Notes: generated by a model from the letters alone, not told the origin. A stretch of 64,000 nt of DNA from Rhizobium sp. BK418 (GCF_004341105.1 NZ_SLZK01000002.1:614310-678309); one strand, 5' to 3'. Shown: positions 34,603 through 43,915, counted from the stretch's first letter. Numbers and translations: made by a program.

Positions 34603-35106
34603 TCACTGCCGCTGCAGATCGATGCGGCTCGTCACCACCGACTGGCCGGACGCCGGATCGCGATCGACGGTCTGCAGGCGAAGGCCGTTCTGCCCCACTT
34701 TTTGGATCATCATGTTTGCGCTCCGATCGCCATTGGTGACGCGCGCCCAGGTGACATTGAAGGTGAGGGCATCCCCTCGCCTGCTGCCGACAAGCCGGGA
34801 AGGCAGACCCGAGGGGCCTGTGTAATTGCCGGTATACCGTTGGCCGGATGCCTTCACATTTGCCGAAAAGCTTCTCGTGATGAAGGCGAGACCGCGACAG
34901 CTGCCATTCATGGCAACGGCCGAAGCGCTCGCATCGGATTTGAGATTGCACGATACATTGACCTTCGCGCCGCCGATCCTGGTCAGGACCATTCCGCCTC
35001 CGCTCCAGTCGCCCGCCAATGAATTGAGGAAATCCGCTTCGGACGCGTTGGCGCCGGCAGCGAGGCCCGTGAGCGAGAGCACTGTTGCGAAAAGAGCAGG
35101 ACGCAT
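34603..35106 (-). CDS. Secreted protein of unknown function
   Basis: The product has 167 residues. A signal peptide (MRPALFATVLSLTGLAAGANA) is followed by ADFLNSLAGDWSGGG, a start seen in small periplasmic beta-barrel or lipocalin-like proteins, and by strands such as GQRYTGNYTGPSGL. Cysteines in VSCNLKS and GSCRGLA may form a disulfide. The first ATG of the frame is 11 codons upstream, but the signal peptide begins at 35106. It is convergent with the glycosyltransferase gene. I do not know its role. Confidence 0.7.
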   Translation of the reverse strand: MRPALFATVLSLTGLAAGANASEADFLNSLAGDWSGGGMVLTRIGGAKVNVSCNLKSDASASAVAMNGSCRGLAFITRSFSANVKASGQRYTGNYTGPSGLPSRLVGSRRGDALTFNVTWARVTNGDRSANMMIQKVGQNGLRLQTVDRDPASGQSVVTSRIDLQRQ

Positions 35107-35184
35107 GAGAGCACCCAGGGAGTTTTCCTGGGCTGACAACAGTCAAAGCGAGAAATTGTTCCGCCGAAATCGGAACTTCGGCCG

Positions 35185-36027
35185 TCACTCGTGCCAGTGC
35201 TCAGCCACCCAGGGGGTCGGGAGAATATAGTGGCGCAGGTAGCGGAAGGGCGGCTTGCCGTCGCGTTTGCTGATATCGAAGACGCCCCTGACATGCTCGA
35301 GCCTCGTTTCGGCCCGGCCTCTCGGGCCGAATTTCCCTTCGATGGCGTTCTGCGGGTGGAAGCCGCGCGGGAAGAGGACAACGCGAGCGCTGGATGGCAG
35401 GCGCGGGGCAAGAAAGTAGTTCAGCGGAAAGGCCCAGTGGCAATCCTGCCGGAAATGCAGTACCCACCGGCGCGGAAAGAATTTGACGCCTCCGGGCGCA
35501 TTGCGGGTTACGAAGCGCTGCTCATACTTATATTCATCGGCCACTTTCTGCGGGTCGGCCCTGAACTTTTCCTGCAGCGGCACGAGCTTGCCGACCGGAA
35601 AGCGAAAGAGCGAGCTCTGGCCGAGCCTTTCGAAAGGCGTCGTCTGGTTGCGGGCCATGACGACATCATCAGGCCCCCCGACTTTGAAGAAGTCATCGAG
35701 GGAGGCAACGACGACCAGGTCGAGGTCCAGATAGAGGACAGGCCCGCTCAGGCTTCCGAGCTTCGGCCCCCAAAGCCTCGCCTTCGGCCAGATGCCCCGC
35801 GTATTGACCGGCATTTCGACGTCGAGCGGCGGCAGATCCTCGCACAGGATGCCGGGATGGAGATCGTCCCGGGAGTCGGTGAAGCATGTGAAGGTAAAGG
35901 GCGGCGTGATGTTGCGCGCCACCATCGCATACAGCCGGTTGACGAAAGTCGGTCCGTATTTTGTACCCCAGTTGATGCAAATTACCTGTTTAACGCCGCC
36001 GCTCGCAGCCAAAACATGCGCCATCAT
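35185..36027 (-). CDS. Glycosyltransferase-like protein with DxD motif
   Basis: The product has 280 residues with no membrane segment. After a first strand KQVICINWGTKYGPTFVNRLYAM region it carries VLYLDLDLVVVASLDDFF, a DxD-type nucleotide-sugar and metal site near residues 105-125, typical of GT-A fold enzymes of the GT8-like kind. WVLHFRQDCHWAFP near residue 190 and the C terminus are conserved-looking. Two adjacent ATGs (36027, 36024) follow GGCGAGAT. The sugar and acceptor are unknown, but a nearby GT39 gene suggests surface-glycan work. Confidence 0.7.
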   Translation of the reverse strand: MMAHVLAASGGVKQVICINWGTKYGPTFVNRLYAMVARNITPPFTFTCFTDSRDDLHPGILCEDLPPLDVEMPVNTRGIWPKARLWGPKLGSLSGPVLYLDLDLVVVASLDDFFKVGGPDDVVMARNQTTPFERLGQSSLFRFPVGKLVPLQEKFRADPQKVADEYKYEQRFVTRNAPGGVKFFPRRWVLHFRQDCHWAFPLNYFLAPRLPSSARVVLFPRGFHPQNAIEGKFGPRGRAETRLEHVRGVFDISKRDGKPPFRYLRHYILPTPWVAEHWHE

Positions 36028-36394
36028 ATCTCGCCATTTCCGTGCCCGGATCCGAACCCTTCGCATCCGCGATGGAGCGGTTCACAGGCCTGCATCAGGT
36101 TCCACTTGGGAATAACCTGGCGGAAATGCAATCCTGACATCCGAGAGCCCAGGCAGCCTGCCAGATCTCCATTTTCCGGCGGATAGCCACCGAAACTTCC
36201 TTCGCAAAACGCCTTGTATTTGAAATTTGCCGGCGCCGGAAGCGCTTTAAAGCGTCGACATCGAAGAAAGCTATGACTTGCGCTTTACCTGCTACCAGCA
36301 GGAGCATAAAAGACTGCCGACACCCCCCATTGCACCTGGCCCATCAGCACAAAGCCGTTTTTCCGTTTCGCTGAGAAAGCTCGAGAGGTCCATC
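36028..36394. other. Intergenic region before the efflux gene
   Basis: A 367-base gap between divergent genes. It holds a short palindromic AGCGCTTTAAAGCG near 36,240 and no supported gene. It should contain promoters for both neighbours. Confidence 0.4.
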
Positions 36395-37885
36395 ATGTCC
36401 GCACCATCGAAGCAATCCAACCGCACGTTTGTCGTTGCCACCATCATGCTCGCGACCTTCATGGTGGCGATCGAGGCCACGATCGTTGCGACCGCGATGC
36501 CACGCATCGTCGGCCAGCTCGGCGGCTTTTCCTATTACAGCTGGGTCTTTTCCGCCTTCCTGCTGGCGCAGTCGACGACAACGGTCATCTACGGCAAGCT
36601 TTCCGACATTTTCGGCCGCAAGCCGGTGCTGATCGGCGGCATCCTGGTTTTCCTCGTCGGCTCGCTCTTCTGCGGGCTGGCCTGGTCGATGGCCTCGCTC
36701 ATCATCTTCCGTCTGGTGCAGGGCCTTGGCGCCGGCGCAATCCAGCCGGTGACGATGACTGTTATCGGCGACCTGTTCACGCTGGAGGAGCGCGGCAAGG
36801 TACAGGGCGTGATGGCGACCGTCTGGGCAGCCTCGGCTGTCGTCGGACCGCTTGCCGGCGGTATCATCGTCGATACGATTTCCTGGGCCTGGATCTTCTG
36901 GATCAACCTGCCGATCGGCATCTTCTCGATCATCGCCTTCCTGATCTTCCTGAAGGAGGACGTGGCGCACAAGCAAGCGAAGATCGACTATCTCGGCGCC
37001 ATCCTGTTTTCGATTTCCATCATCGCGCTCTTGACGATCCTGACGGAGACGACCGCACCGGCCTGGATCCTCATCGCGCTTGCCGTGGTCTTGATCGTGA
37101 CCGGCATCCTTTTCGTGCTGCAGGAGAGGCGCGCGCCGGAACCGATCATTTCCATCGCGCTCTGGAGCCGGCGGCTCGTCGCGACCAGCAATGCCTGCAT
37201 GCTGCTCGCCGGCATGGCGCTGATCGGCCTCTCGACGATCCTGCCGATGTATGTGCAGGGCGTGCTCGGCCGCTCGCCTGTTGTCGCCGGTTTCACGCTG
37301 ACCATGCTCGTCGTCGGCTGGCCTCTGTCGGTGATGCTTTCGAGCCGCTTCTTCCGGGCATTCGGCATCCGCAATACGCTCAGGGTCGGCAGTTTCATGT
37401 TCCCCTTCGGCGCCTGCTTCCTGCTGTTCCTCACGCCGGAAAGCCACCCGGCGGTTGCGGGCGCCGGCTCCTTCTTCATGGGCTTTGGCATGGGCCTCAT
37501 CAATCTCACCAGCATCGCGCTGGTGCAGGACAGCGTGGAGTGGTCGATGCGCGGCAGCGCCACAGCCTCGATCATCTTTGCCCGCAGCCTCGGCAATACG
37601 CTCGGCGCCACCGTGCTCGGCGCCATCCTCAATGCCGGGATCGACCACTATGCGACGGGTGAAGCGGCAAACAGCCTGCACAATGTCCTGAACGAGCCGA
37701 CCGGTCTTTCGGAACTCGCCGGCGATGCGACGGTACGCGGCATTTTTGACGCCGCACTCCACTGGAGCTTCTGGGGCGTCGTCCTCGTGGCGGTACTGAC
37801 CTTTGCGACGACCTGGCTCATTCCGATCGGCCGCGGCGTGAAGGCGCAGGGTGGGGGTGCGGCGAGCGAGGCAGCCTCCCATTAG
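36395..37885 (+). CDS. DHA2-family drug/H+ antiporter (MFS, 14 TM)
   Basis: The product has 496 residues with about 14 membrane helices. It has the first-helix motif LATFMVAIEATIVATAMPRI, motif A GKLSDIFGRKPVL and the antiporter motif C region WAASAVVGPLAGGIIVD. Members of this EmrB/QacA group export toxic compounds using the proton gradient. GAGAGG lies seven bases before the ATG. No EmrA-type adaptor is beside it. The substrate is unknown. Confidence 0.9.
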   Translation: MSAPSKQSNRTFVVATIMLATFMVAIEATIVATAMPRIVGQLGGFSYYSWVFSAFLLAQSTTTVIYGKLSDIFGRKPVLIGGILVFLVGSLFCGLAWSMASLIIFRLVQGLGAGAIQPVTMTVIGDLFTLEERGKVQGVMATVWAASAVVGPLAGGIIVDTISWAWIFWINLPIGIFSIIAFLIFLKEDVAHKQAKIDYLGAILFSISIIALLTILTETTAPAWILIALAVVLIVTGILFVLQERRAPEPIISIALWSRRLVATSNACMLLAGMALIGLSTILPMYVQGVLGRSPVVAGFTLTMLVVGWPLSVMLSSRFFRAFGIRNTLRVGSFMFPFGACFLLFLTPESHPAVAGAGSFFMGFGMGLINLTSIALVQDSVEWSMRGSATASIIFARSLGNTLGATVLGAILNAGIDHYATGEAANSLHNVLNEPTGLSELAGDATVRGIFDAALHWSFWGVVLVAVLTFATTWLIPIGRGVKAQGGGAASEAASH

Positions 37886-38014
37886 ACCTGATCTTTTTCC
37901 CGAAGTGCAAAAATGCAATAACAAAGGAATGACGCTCGCCCGGGTCATTTACAACCGCTCATTCCTTGGATAAGGCGAATTATAGCATCAATAAAACCGG
38001 GAGCTGAAATACTA

Positions 38015-38452
38015 ATGATTGTTTCGGGATTTTTCAGACAAAGTCATATTTCAATTTTTGTGCTCTCTACAATGTTAGGTCTGTCGGGATGCGTCACAAA
38101 TAATAATGGTATCCAGAATTCCGAAGATCATAGTCGAGCTCTAAGTGGAGAGCGGACAAAAATGGGCCAGTCTTACATGCTGAATCCAGATTGCAGCCCA
38201 AGAACAATGCCGAGTGTAAAACTAATGCAAGCCCCGGAGCACGGATCCGTCGAATTCGTGAGGGAAAATATTTTCGCTAACTATACGAACGCCCCGCAGA
38301 GCAGGTGCAATTCCAGGAAATCTCCCGGAGTATCCGAATACTATACTTCCAAGAGCGGCTATTCTGGAAAAGATATGTATAAAGTGAGAGTGTCTTACGG
38401 GGAAGGGACCATCAAGGACGTGACCGTCAACATCAACGTGATCAAGAATTAG
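38015..38452 (+). CDS. Lipoprotein with possible Ig/cadherin-like domain, AT-rich
   Basis: The product has 145 residues. The signal sequence ends in a lipobox L-S-G-C (LSTMLGLSGC). The mature part finishes with GYSGKDMYKVRVSYGEG and TIKDVTVNINV, a strand pattern like cadherin- or Ig-type adhesin domains. That is a weak resemblance. Base composition is clearly AT-richer than the neighbours, which suggests recent transfer. GGGAG lies about 11 bases before the ATG. Confidence 0.6.
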   Translation: MIVSGFFRQSHISIFVLSTMLGLSGCVTNNNGIQNSEDHSRALSGERTKMGQSYMLNPDCSPRTMPSVKLMQAPEHGSVEFVRENIFANYTNAPQSRCNSRKSPGVSEYYTSKSGYSGKDMYKVRVSYGEGTIKDVTVNINVIKN

Positions 38453-38501
38453 AGAGGGACGAGCGTCGGCGGTCGCGTGAGCCGAGGCGTCGCTCGGCAG
38501 T

Positions 38502-39398
38502 TCACGCAGTCTCAGCCGCCTGCGGGATGGACTGCAGCAGCGTTTGGCGGGCCGAGCGAAGGTGGATGCGGCAGGCGGCCTCGATCCTTGCCTGATCGCG
38601 GGCTTCGAGTGCTGCGATATAATCGAGGTGTTCGTGGATGGCGCGCTCGTTGCGTTCGCGGGCGGCCGCCTTGTTCCACTGGTAATGATAGTGGAAGATG
38701 ATGGCGATCGCGTCATAGAAATCGGCAATGAAGCGGTTCTTCGAGGCGCGGTGGATCAGGAGATGGAAACGCTCGTCGAGGGCCGAGAATTCCTTGAAGC
38801 GATTGTTGATATCGGAGAGCACCGAAACGTGCTCCTTCTTGATCGCCGCAAGATCGGCCCATGCCTGATGCCCGGCAGGCAGCTTGCCGAATTCGGCGGC
38901 CGAATGCAGCTCGAACATTTCGCGCACGTCGGCAAGCTCCAGCGCGAATTCGCGGGTAAAGCCCTTCAGCGTCCAGTGGCTGTTCGGGCGTTTTTCGATC
39001 AGGCCGAAACGCGAGAAGCGGATCAGGAATTCGCGCACGCTCGTCGTGCCCGTGCCGATCTCGCGGGCGAGCTCCAGCTCGTTGATCTGCATGCCGGGGG
39101 CGGCTTCATCCGACAGGATGCGCTGCATGAAACTGCGCTCGATGATGTCGTGCAGGGAATCGGTTTCTTCCGAGGGGAAGAAGTCGCGGTCGGTCGGCTG
39201 GCGCAGGACGATCTTCTGGCGCTTGTTCCAGCGGATGATGCCCTCGTCGCTGAGGCGGGTCAGGATAGCGCGTGCCGTGCTGCGGCTGACGCCGAGCTGG
39301 GCGGCAATCTCAGGCTCCGAAGGCAGCGCGGTATCCATGCGCAATGCTGCCGCATATCGATTGTAGGCTTCCTTGAAGACCGTATTCTGTCTTGCCAT
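38502..39398 (-). CDS. GntR/FadR-type regulator with two N-terminal HTH segments
   Basis: The product has 298 residues, longer than a usual FadR-type regulator (about 240). Residues 25-55 read LPSEPEIAAQLGVSRSTARA, a GntR-like winged helix, and a second one follows at about 100-145 (INELELAREIGTGTTSVREF). The C-terminal FCD ligand domain (about 155-285) has LADVREMFELHSAAEF and EHLDYIAALEARDQ, with histidines as metal-ligand candidates. It is divergent from the uxaA-type operon and probably controls it through the paired AT-rich sites at 39,573 and 42,794. The effector is likely a sugar acid. Confidence 0.85.
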   Translation of the reverse strand: MARQNTVFKEAYNRYAAALRMDTALPSEPEIAAQLGVSRSTARAILTRLSDEGIIRWNKRQKIVLRQPTDRDFFPSEETDSLHDIIERSFMQRILSDEAAPGMQINELELAREIGTGTTSVREFLIRFSRFGLIEKRPNSHWTLKGFTREFALELADVREMFELHSAAEFGKLPAGHQAWADLAAIKKEHVSVLSDINNRFKEFSALDERFHLLIHRASKNRFIADFYDAIAIIFHYHYQWNKAAARERNERAIHEHLDYIAALEARDQARIEAACRIHLRSARQTLLQSIPQAAETA

Positions 39399-39572
39399 CA
39401 GACCCCGCTTTCCGCCCGACGATACGGCCCAAGAGACACGGCCATCATGCCCGCCGCCAAGAACGGGCCTAGCCGGACCAGGAGCCTCTTCAAGCGACCT
39501 TTATCTTATTTTCAGTCGCATGCGGCCGTTTGCCTCCCTCGTCCACAGGATCAATATTCCCGTTGACTTGAA

Positions 39573-39593
39573 AATGTTTATTGTAGATAAAAA
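39573..39593. promoter_or_regulatory. Candidate operator 1 of the sugar-acid locus
   Basis: The 21-base site starts AATGTTT and ends GATAAAAA. It matches the site at 42,794-42,814 at 18 of 21 positions. It contains TTTAT and ATAAA as inverted arms. It lies 66 bases before the dehydratase start and between it and the divergent GntR gene. Confidence 0.65.
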
Positions 39594-39658
39594 ACAAAAT
39601 CAATGCGCAATTGAGGCAACAAGCGCCGATCAACGGACGCTTCCTCAGGGAGAAGAAA

Positions 39659-41161
39659 TTGGACAGACAGCCTTGGATCATCCTGTCGGCAGGAGACAAT
39701 GTCGCGGTCGCAACGGCACCGATCGCTGAAGGATCCGATGTCGCCAATGTGACGACGCGGCAGAAGATCGACGCCGGCCACAAGATCGCCATAACGGACA
39801 TCCCGCAGGGCATGCCGGTGGTGAAATACGGCCAGGCGATTGGCCGTACCACGGCGGATGTGAAAGCCGGCGACCATGTTCACAGCCACAACCTGCATTT
39901 CGAAAACGACCGCCTCGCCGCAACGGCCAATTCCGCTCCCGAAGAAGCCAGTGCCGAAGACAGGGCGCGCACCTTCATGGGCTATCGCCGTGCCGACGGG
40001 CGGGCTGCGACGCGCAACTATATCGGCATCATTGCCAGCGTGAACTGTTCCACCACGGTCTGCAGGGCGATCGCCGACGAGGCCAACCGCACGATCCTGC
40101 CGCATTATGACGGGATCGACGGTTTCGTGCCGATCGTTCACGACCAGGGCTGCGGCATGAGCTCGACCGGCGACGGCATGAATGTGCTGCACCGCACGCT
40201 CGCCGGTTATACGCGGCATGTGAATTTCGGCGGGGTGCTGATGATCGGCCTCGGCTGCGAGGTCAACCAGCTGACGCTCTACGGCCAGAGCGGCGCGGGC
40301 GCCTCCAAGCGGCATTTCAACATTCAGGATGCCGGCGGTTCGCGCCGCGCGGTCGAGCGCGCCATGGGCGTACTGCGCGAAATCGCCGCCGATGTCGGCC
40401 GTGAAAAGCGCGTGCCGATGTCTGTCAGCGAGATCATCATCGGCCTGCAATGCGGCGGTTCCGACGGCTTTTCGGGCATCACCGCAAATCCGGCGCTCGG
40501 CGTTGCAGCAGACCTGCTGGCGGCCGCCGGCGGTACGGCGATCCTCTCGGAAACCTCCGAGATCTATGGCGCGGAGCATCTGCTGCGCAGCCGCGCCGTT
40601 AGCGAGGAAGTCGCAAAGAAGCTCGATGAGAAGATCGCCTGGTGGGAAGACTATGTCGCCCTGCACGGCGCCTCGCTCGATAACAATCCGTCGCCGGGCA
40701 ACAAGCGCGGCGGCCTGACGACCATTCTCGAAAAGTCGCTCGGCGCTGTCGCCAAGGGCGGCCGCTCGCCGCTGACTGCCGTCTATGGTTATGCCGAGCG
40801 CGTCACGGCTCCCGGCCTCGTGTTCATGGACACGCCCGGCTACGATCCGGTCTCCGCCACCGGCCAGGTGGCCGGCGGCGCCAACATGATCGCGTTCACG
40901 ACCGGCCGCGGCAGCTGCTTCGGCTGTCGCCCCGCCCCCTCGCTGAAGCTCGCCAGCAATTCGGCGCTCTATGCCTCGATGGAAGAGGACATGGATATCG
41001 ATTGCGGCACCATCGTTACGGGTGACGCGACGATCAGCGCCAAGGGCCGCGAGATCTTCGATCTGATCGTCGAGACGGCCTCGGGCAAGAAGACGAAAAG
41101 CGAAATCTTCGGCTACGGCGATAACGAATTCGTTCCGTGGCATCTCGGCGCCACGCTCTAA
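39659..41161 (+). CDS. UxaA-family altronate dehydratase-like enzyme
   Basis: The family removes water from sugar acids such as D-altronate or galactarate. The product has 500 residues, normal for UxaA. The N-terminal SAF-like domain (about residues 1-85) holds GDNVAVATAPIAEG and GHKIAITDI. The catalytic domain has the cysteine motifs GIIASVNCSTTVCR, HDQGCGMSSTGDG and GRGSCFGCRPAPS near the end. The start is a TTG at 39659 with AGGGAG six bases upstream; an earlier TTG at 39611 is open but lacks a site. It lies in an operon with the aldo/keto reductase and FucU-like genes, so the substrate may be a deoxy-sugar acid such as fuconate rather than altronate. Confidence 0.85.
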   Translation: MDRQPWIILSAGDNVAVATAPIAEGSDVANVTTRQKIDAGHKIAITDIPQGMPVVKYGQAIGRTTADVKAGDHVHSHNLHFENDRLAATANSAPEEASAEDRARTFMGYRRADGRAATRNYIGIIASVNCSTTVCRAIADEANRTILPHYDGIDGFVPIVHDQGCGMSSTGDGMNVLHRTLAGYTRHVNFGGVLMIGLGCEVNQLTLYGQSGAGASKRHFNIQDAGGSRRAVERAMGVLREIAADVGREKRVPMSVSEIIIGLQCGGSDGFSGITANPALGVAADLLAAAGGTAILSETSEIYGAEHLLRSRAVSEEVAKKLDEKIAWWEDYVALHGASLDNNPSPGNKRGGLTTILEKSLGAVAKGGRSPLTAVYGYAERVTAPGLVFMDTPGYDPVSATGQVAGGANMIAFTTGRGSCFGCRPAPSLKLASNSALYASMEEDMDIDCGTIVTGDATISAKGREIFDLIVETASGKKTKSEIFGYGDNEFVPWHLGATL

Positions 41162-41191
41162 GTGATATTAAGGTCTTCACGGGGAGGAATG

Positions 41192-42211
41192 ATGAAGACG
41201 AGGAGAATCGGCAAGACGGCGCTTGAGGTGACCGAAATCAGCTTCGGCGCCGCGGCACTCGGCGGCCTTTACCGCGCCTGCCCGCGCGAGCAGGCGATGG
41301 AAACGCTGGAAACGGCGTGGAACCACGGCATCCGCTATTACGATGTGGCGCCGTGGTACGGCCTTGGGCTCGGCGAACGACATGTCGGCGATTTCCTGCG
41401 CGGCAAGCCGGAAAATGACTATGTGCTGTCCACCAAGGTCGGCCGCCTGCTGCGCCCGGTGCCGACCGGCAGCGTTCCGGATTACAGCTATGTCGATCCG
41501 CTCTCCTTCGATGCCGATTACGATTATTCCTATGACGGCATCATGCGGTCGGTCGATTTCAGCTATGCGCGGCTCGGCCTCAACCGCATCGATATTCTCT
41601 ATGTCCACGATATCGGCGGCTATACGCACGGTGCTGCCAAGAATGCGGTTCATCTGAAGAATTTCCTCGACAGCGGCATCAAGGCTCTGGAGCAGCTGAA
41701 GTCATCTGGCGCGATCAAGGCGTTCGGTCTCGGCGTCAACGAAGTGCCTGTTTGCCTCGACGTGATGCGCAATGCCGATATCGACGTGATCCTGCTTGCC
41801 GGCCGCTACACGCTGCTCGACCGGTCGGCGGTTGCCGAGCTCATCCCGCTCTGCCGGCAGAAGGATACGTCGCTGGTCGTCGGCGGCGTTTTCAATTCCG
41901 GCATTCTGGCAACCGGTCCGGTGCCGGGATCGCATTTCGACTATATGCCGGCAAATGACGAGGTGCTCGGCAAGGTGGGCGCGATGGAAGCGGTGGCCAA
42001 GCGTCATGGCGTTCCGCTTGCCGCCCCCGCCCTGCAATTTCCGCTGCGCGATCCGATCGTCTCCTCGGTGCTGATCGGCACGGCAAGGCCTTCGAGCCTC
42101 GTGCGCAACATGGAAAATTTCGAACCGCAGCTTCCCGCCGATATCTATTCCGAATTCGAGCCCTACACGCTGGTCGCCGCACCGCTTGGCGAAGAAGCCG
42201 TCCGGGTCTGA
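41192..42211 (+). CDS. Aldo/keto reductase, L-fucose dehydrogenase-like
   Basis: The product has 339 residues with an AKR TIM barrel. The catalytic tetrad residues are seen in YYDVAPWYGLGLGERHVG (Asp, Tyr), STKVGR (Lys) and ILYVHDIGG (His). The layout resembles D-threo-aldose/L-fucose dehydrogenases, which oxidise the sugar at C1 to a lactone. GGGGAGG precedes two ATGs; the second (41192) has workable spacing. It follows the dehydratase by 30 bases and fits the first oxidation of a deoxy-sugar. Confidence 0.85.
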   Translation: MKTRRIGKTALEVTEISFGAAALGGLYRACPREQAMETLETAWNHGIRYYDVAPWYGLGLGERHVGDFLRGKPENDYVLSTKVGRLLRPVPTGSVPDYSYVDPLSFDADYDYSYDGIMRSVDFSYARLGLNRIDILYVHDIGGYTHGAAKNAVHLKNFLDSGIKALEQLKSSGAIKAFGLGVNEVPVCLDVMRNADIDVILLAGRYTLLDRSAVAELIPLCRQKDTSLVVGGVFNSGILATGPVPGSHFDYMPANDEVLGKVGAMEAVAKRHGVPLAAPALQFPLRDPIVSSVLIGTARPSSLVRNMENFEPQLPADIYSEFEPYTLVAAPLGEEAVRV

Positions 42212-42220
42212 GGAGACAAC

Positions 42221-42667
42221 ATGCTTAAAGGTATTCACCCGCTTCTCGGTCCCAATCTGCTCTATGCGCTGAAAAGCATGGGGCATGGCGACGATATCGT
42301 CATTGCCGATGCCAATTTCCCGGCGAGCAGCATGGGACCCGACGTCATCCGGGCCGATGGCGTCAGTGCCACCGATATGGCCGAGGCGATCCTCACCCAT
42401 ATGCCGCTCGATACATTCGTGCCGCAGTCGGCATGGCGGATGGAAGTGGTCGGCGATGCCAAGGCCGTGCCGGAAGTCTGCGCCGAATTCCAGGAGATCG
42501 TCACCCGGCGCGCCGGAAATTTTCCCATCGCATCTGTCGAGCGCTTCGCCTTCTACGAGATGGCGCGGAAGGCCGCTTATATCGTCGCGACCACCGAATT
42601 CCGGCTATACGGCAACCTTATTTTGAAGAAGGGCGTCGTGCATCCGCACGAGGTGCGATTCGACTAA
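42221..42667 (+). CDS. RbsD/FucU-family sugar mutarotase
   Basis: The family interconverts anomers of fucose or ribose. The product has 148 residues. It has the catalytic histidine in MGHGDDIVIADANFP and the closing strand FRLYGNLILKKGVV with a Tyr. It is nine bases after the aldo/keto reductase and the last gene of this unit. FucU rather than RbsD is favoured by length and by the pathway context. Confidence 0.88.
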   Translation: MLKGIHPLLGPNLLYALKSMGHGDDIVIADANFPASSMGPDVIRADGVSATDMAEAILTHMPLDTFVPQSAWRMEVVGDAKAVPEVCAEFQEIVTRRAGNFPIASVERFAFYEMARKAAYIVATTEFRLYGNLILKKGVVHPHEVRFD

Positions 42668-42793
42668 AGACCTTATTTTAGGTCTTTATGTATTTGAAAT
42701 AAAAACAAATGCTTGGAAGGCAATTTGATGGGCTACGAAGGCGAAATCAGCGCACTTGCAATTTGATCGCGCCTCGGCTAGCTTCTTCCTGCA

Positions 42794-42814
42794 AATGTTT
42801 TTTATCGATAAAAA
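42794..42814. promoter_or_regulatory. Candidate operator 2 of the sugar-acid locus
   Basis: The site AATGTTT...CGATAAAAA contains the perfect 16-base palindrome TTTTTATCGATAAAAA (42799-42814). It matches operator 1 at 18 of 21 positions. It lies 66 bases before the ABC binding-protein start, the same distance as operator 1 from its gene. Confidence 0.7.
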
Positions 42815-42879
42815 TCGTCCGCTCGCGTTCAGCGGTCTGGTTTCATTGGAGGAGAACGCACCTTGAGAGGAGAACCCTT

Positions 42880-43869
42880 ATGAGCATCGTGAAAACCCTT
42901 CTGTCCCGCCGGGCCTTTACGGCACTTGCGGGCGCCGCCGTCATTGCGACGGCGATGCCGGTCACGTCCTTTGCTGCCGACGTGACGATCCCGATCATCG
43001 TCAAGGACACGACGTCCTTCTACTGGCAGATCGTTCTGGCCGGCGCTCGCCAGGCCGGCAAGGATCTCGGCGTGAAGGTACCGGAACTCGGCGCCCAGTC
43101 GGAATCCGACATCAACGGCCAGATCTCGATTCTGGAAAATGCCGTTGCCGGCAAGCCAGCCGCCGTCGTCATTTCGCCGACCGAATTCAAGGCACTCGGC
43201 AAGCCGATCGATGAAGCCGCCAAGTCCGTTCCGGTCATCGGTATCGATTCGGCAGCCGACTCCAAGGCATTCAAGTCGTTCCTGACGACGGATAACGTCC
43301 AGGGTGGCCGTATCGCTGCTGACGGCCTTGCCGCCGCCATCAAGGCCGCGACGGGCAAGGAAGAAGGCGAAATCGCCATCATCACCAGCCTGCCGGGCGT
43401 TGGCTCGCTCGACCAGCGTCGCCAGGGCTTCCTCGATGAAATCAAGTCGAAGTATCCGGGCCTCAAGGTGATCGCCGACAAGTATGCCGACGGCCAGGCA
43501 ACCACCGGCCTCAACATGATGACCGACCTGATCACGGCAAACCCGAAACTCGTCGGCGTCTTTGCGTCGAACCTGATCATGGCACAGGGTGTTGGCCAGG
43601 CGATCGCTGAAAACAAGCTCGGCGACAAGATCAAGGTCATCGGCTTCGACAGCGACGACAAGACGGTCGGCTTCCTCAAGGACGGCGCACTCGCGGGCCT
43701 CGTCGTTCAGGACCCCTATCGCATGGGTTATGACGGCGTGAAGACGGCTCTTGCCGTTTCCAAGGGTGAAAAGGTCCCGGCAAATGTCGATACGGGTGCA
43801 AACCTCGTCACCAAGGCGAACATGAAAGAGCCGAAGATCGACGCGCTCCTGAACCCGAAGATCAAGTAA
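42880..43869 (+). CDS. Sugar ABC transporter periplasmic binding protein (ribose type)
   Basis: The product has 329 residues. A signal peptide covers about residues 1-30 and carries a twin-arginine pair (SRRAFTALAG), so Tat export is possible. The mature part is a type-I binding protein: IIVKDTTSFYWQIVLAGARQ, then AVVISPTEFKALGKPIDEA, IGIDSAAD and FDSDDKTVGFLKDG. It should feed the ATPase and permease that follow. GAGAGGAGAA precedes the ATG. A terminator-like hairpin after the gene would give extra binding-protein transcript. Confidence 0.92.
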   Translation: MSIVKTLLSRRAFTALAGAAVIATAMPVTSFAADVTIPIIVKDTTSFYWQIVLAGARQAGKDLGVKVPELGAQSESDINGQISILENAVAGKPAAVVISPTEFKALGKPIDEAAKSVPVIGIDSAADSKAFKSFLTTDNVQGGRIAADGLAAAIKAATGKEEGEIAIITSLPGVGSLDQRRQGFLDEIKSKYPGLKVIADKYADGQATTGLNMMTDLITANPKLVGVFASNLIMAQGVGQAIAENKLGDKIKVIGFDSDDKTVGFLKDGALAGLVVQDPYRMGYDGVKTALAVSKGEKVPANVDTGANLVTKANMKEPKIDALLNPKIK

Positions 43870-43881
43870 TAACGACAGACG

Positions 43882-43915
43882 AGCCGCGCCGGCTTCAAAA
43901 CCGGCGCGGCTTTTT
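43882..43915 (+). terminator. Hairpin after the sugar-binding-protein gene
   Basis: AGCCGCGCCGG pairs fully with CCGGCGCGGCT around an eight-base loop and is followed by TTTTT. It stands between the binding-protein and ATPase genes and probably sets their expression ratio. Confidence 0.85.

Noticed and set aside
36344..37948. 534-codon minus-strand open frame
   Set aside because: It mirrors the MFS transporter gene. The charged, repetitive product is typical of antisense translation of membrane-protein codons.
39578..41143. 521-codon minus-strand open frame
   Set aside because: It is the shadow of the UxaA-family gene, with no ribosome site and no family features.
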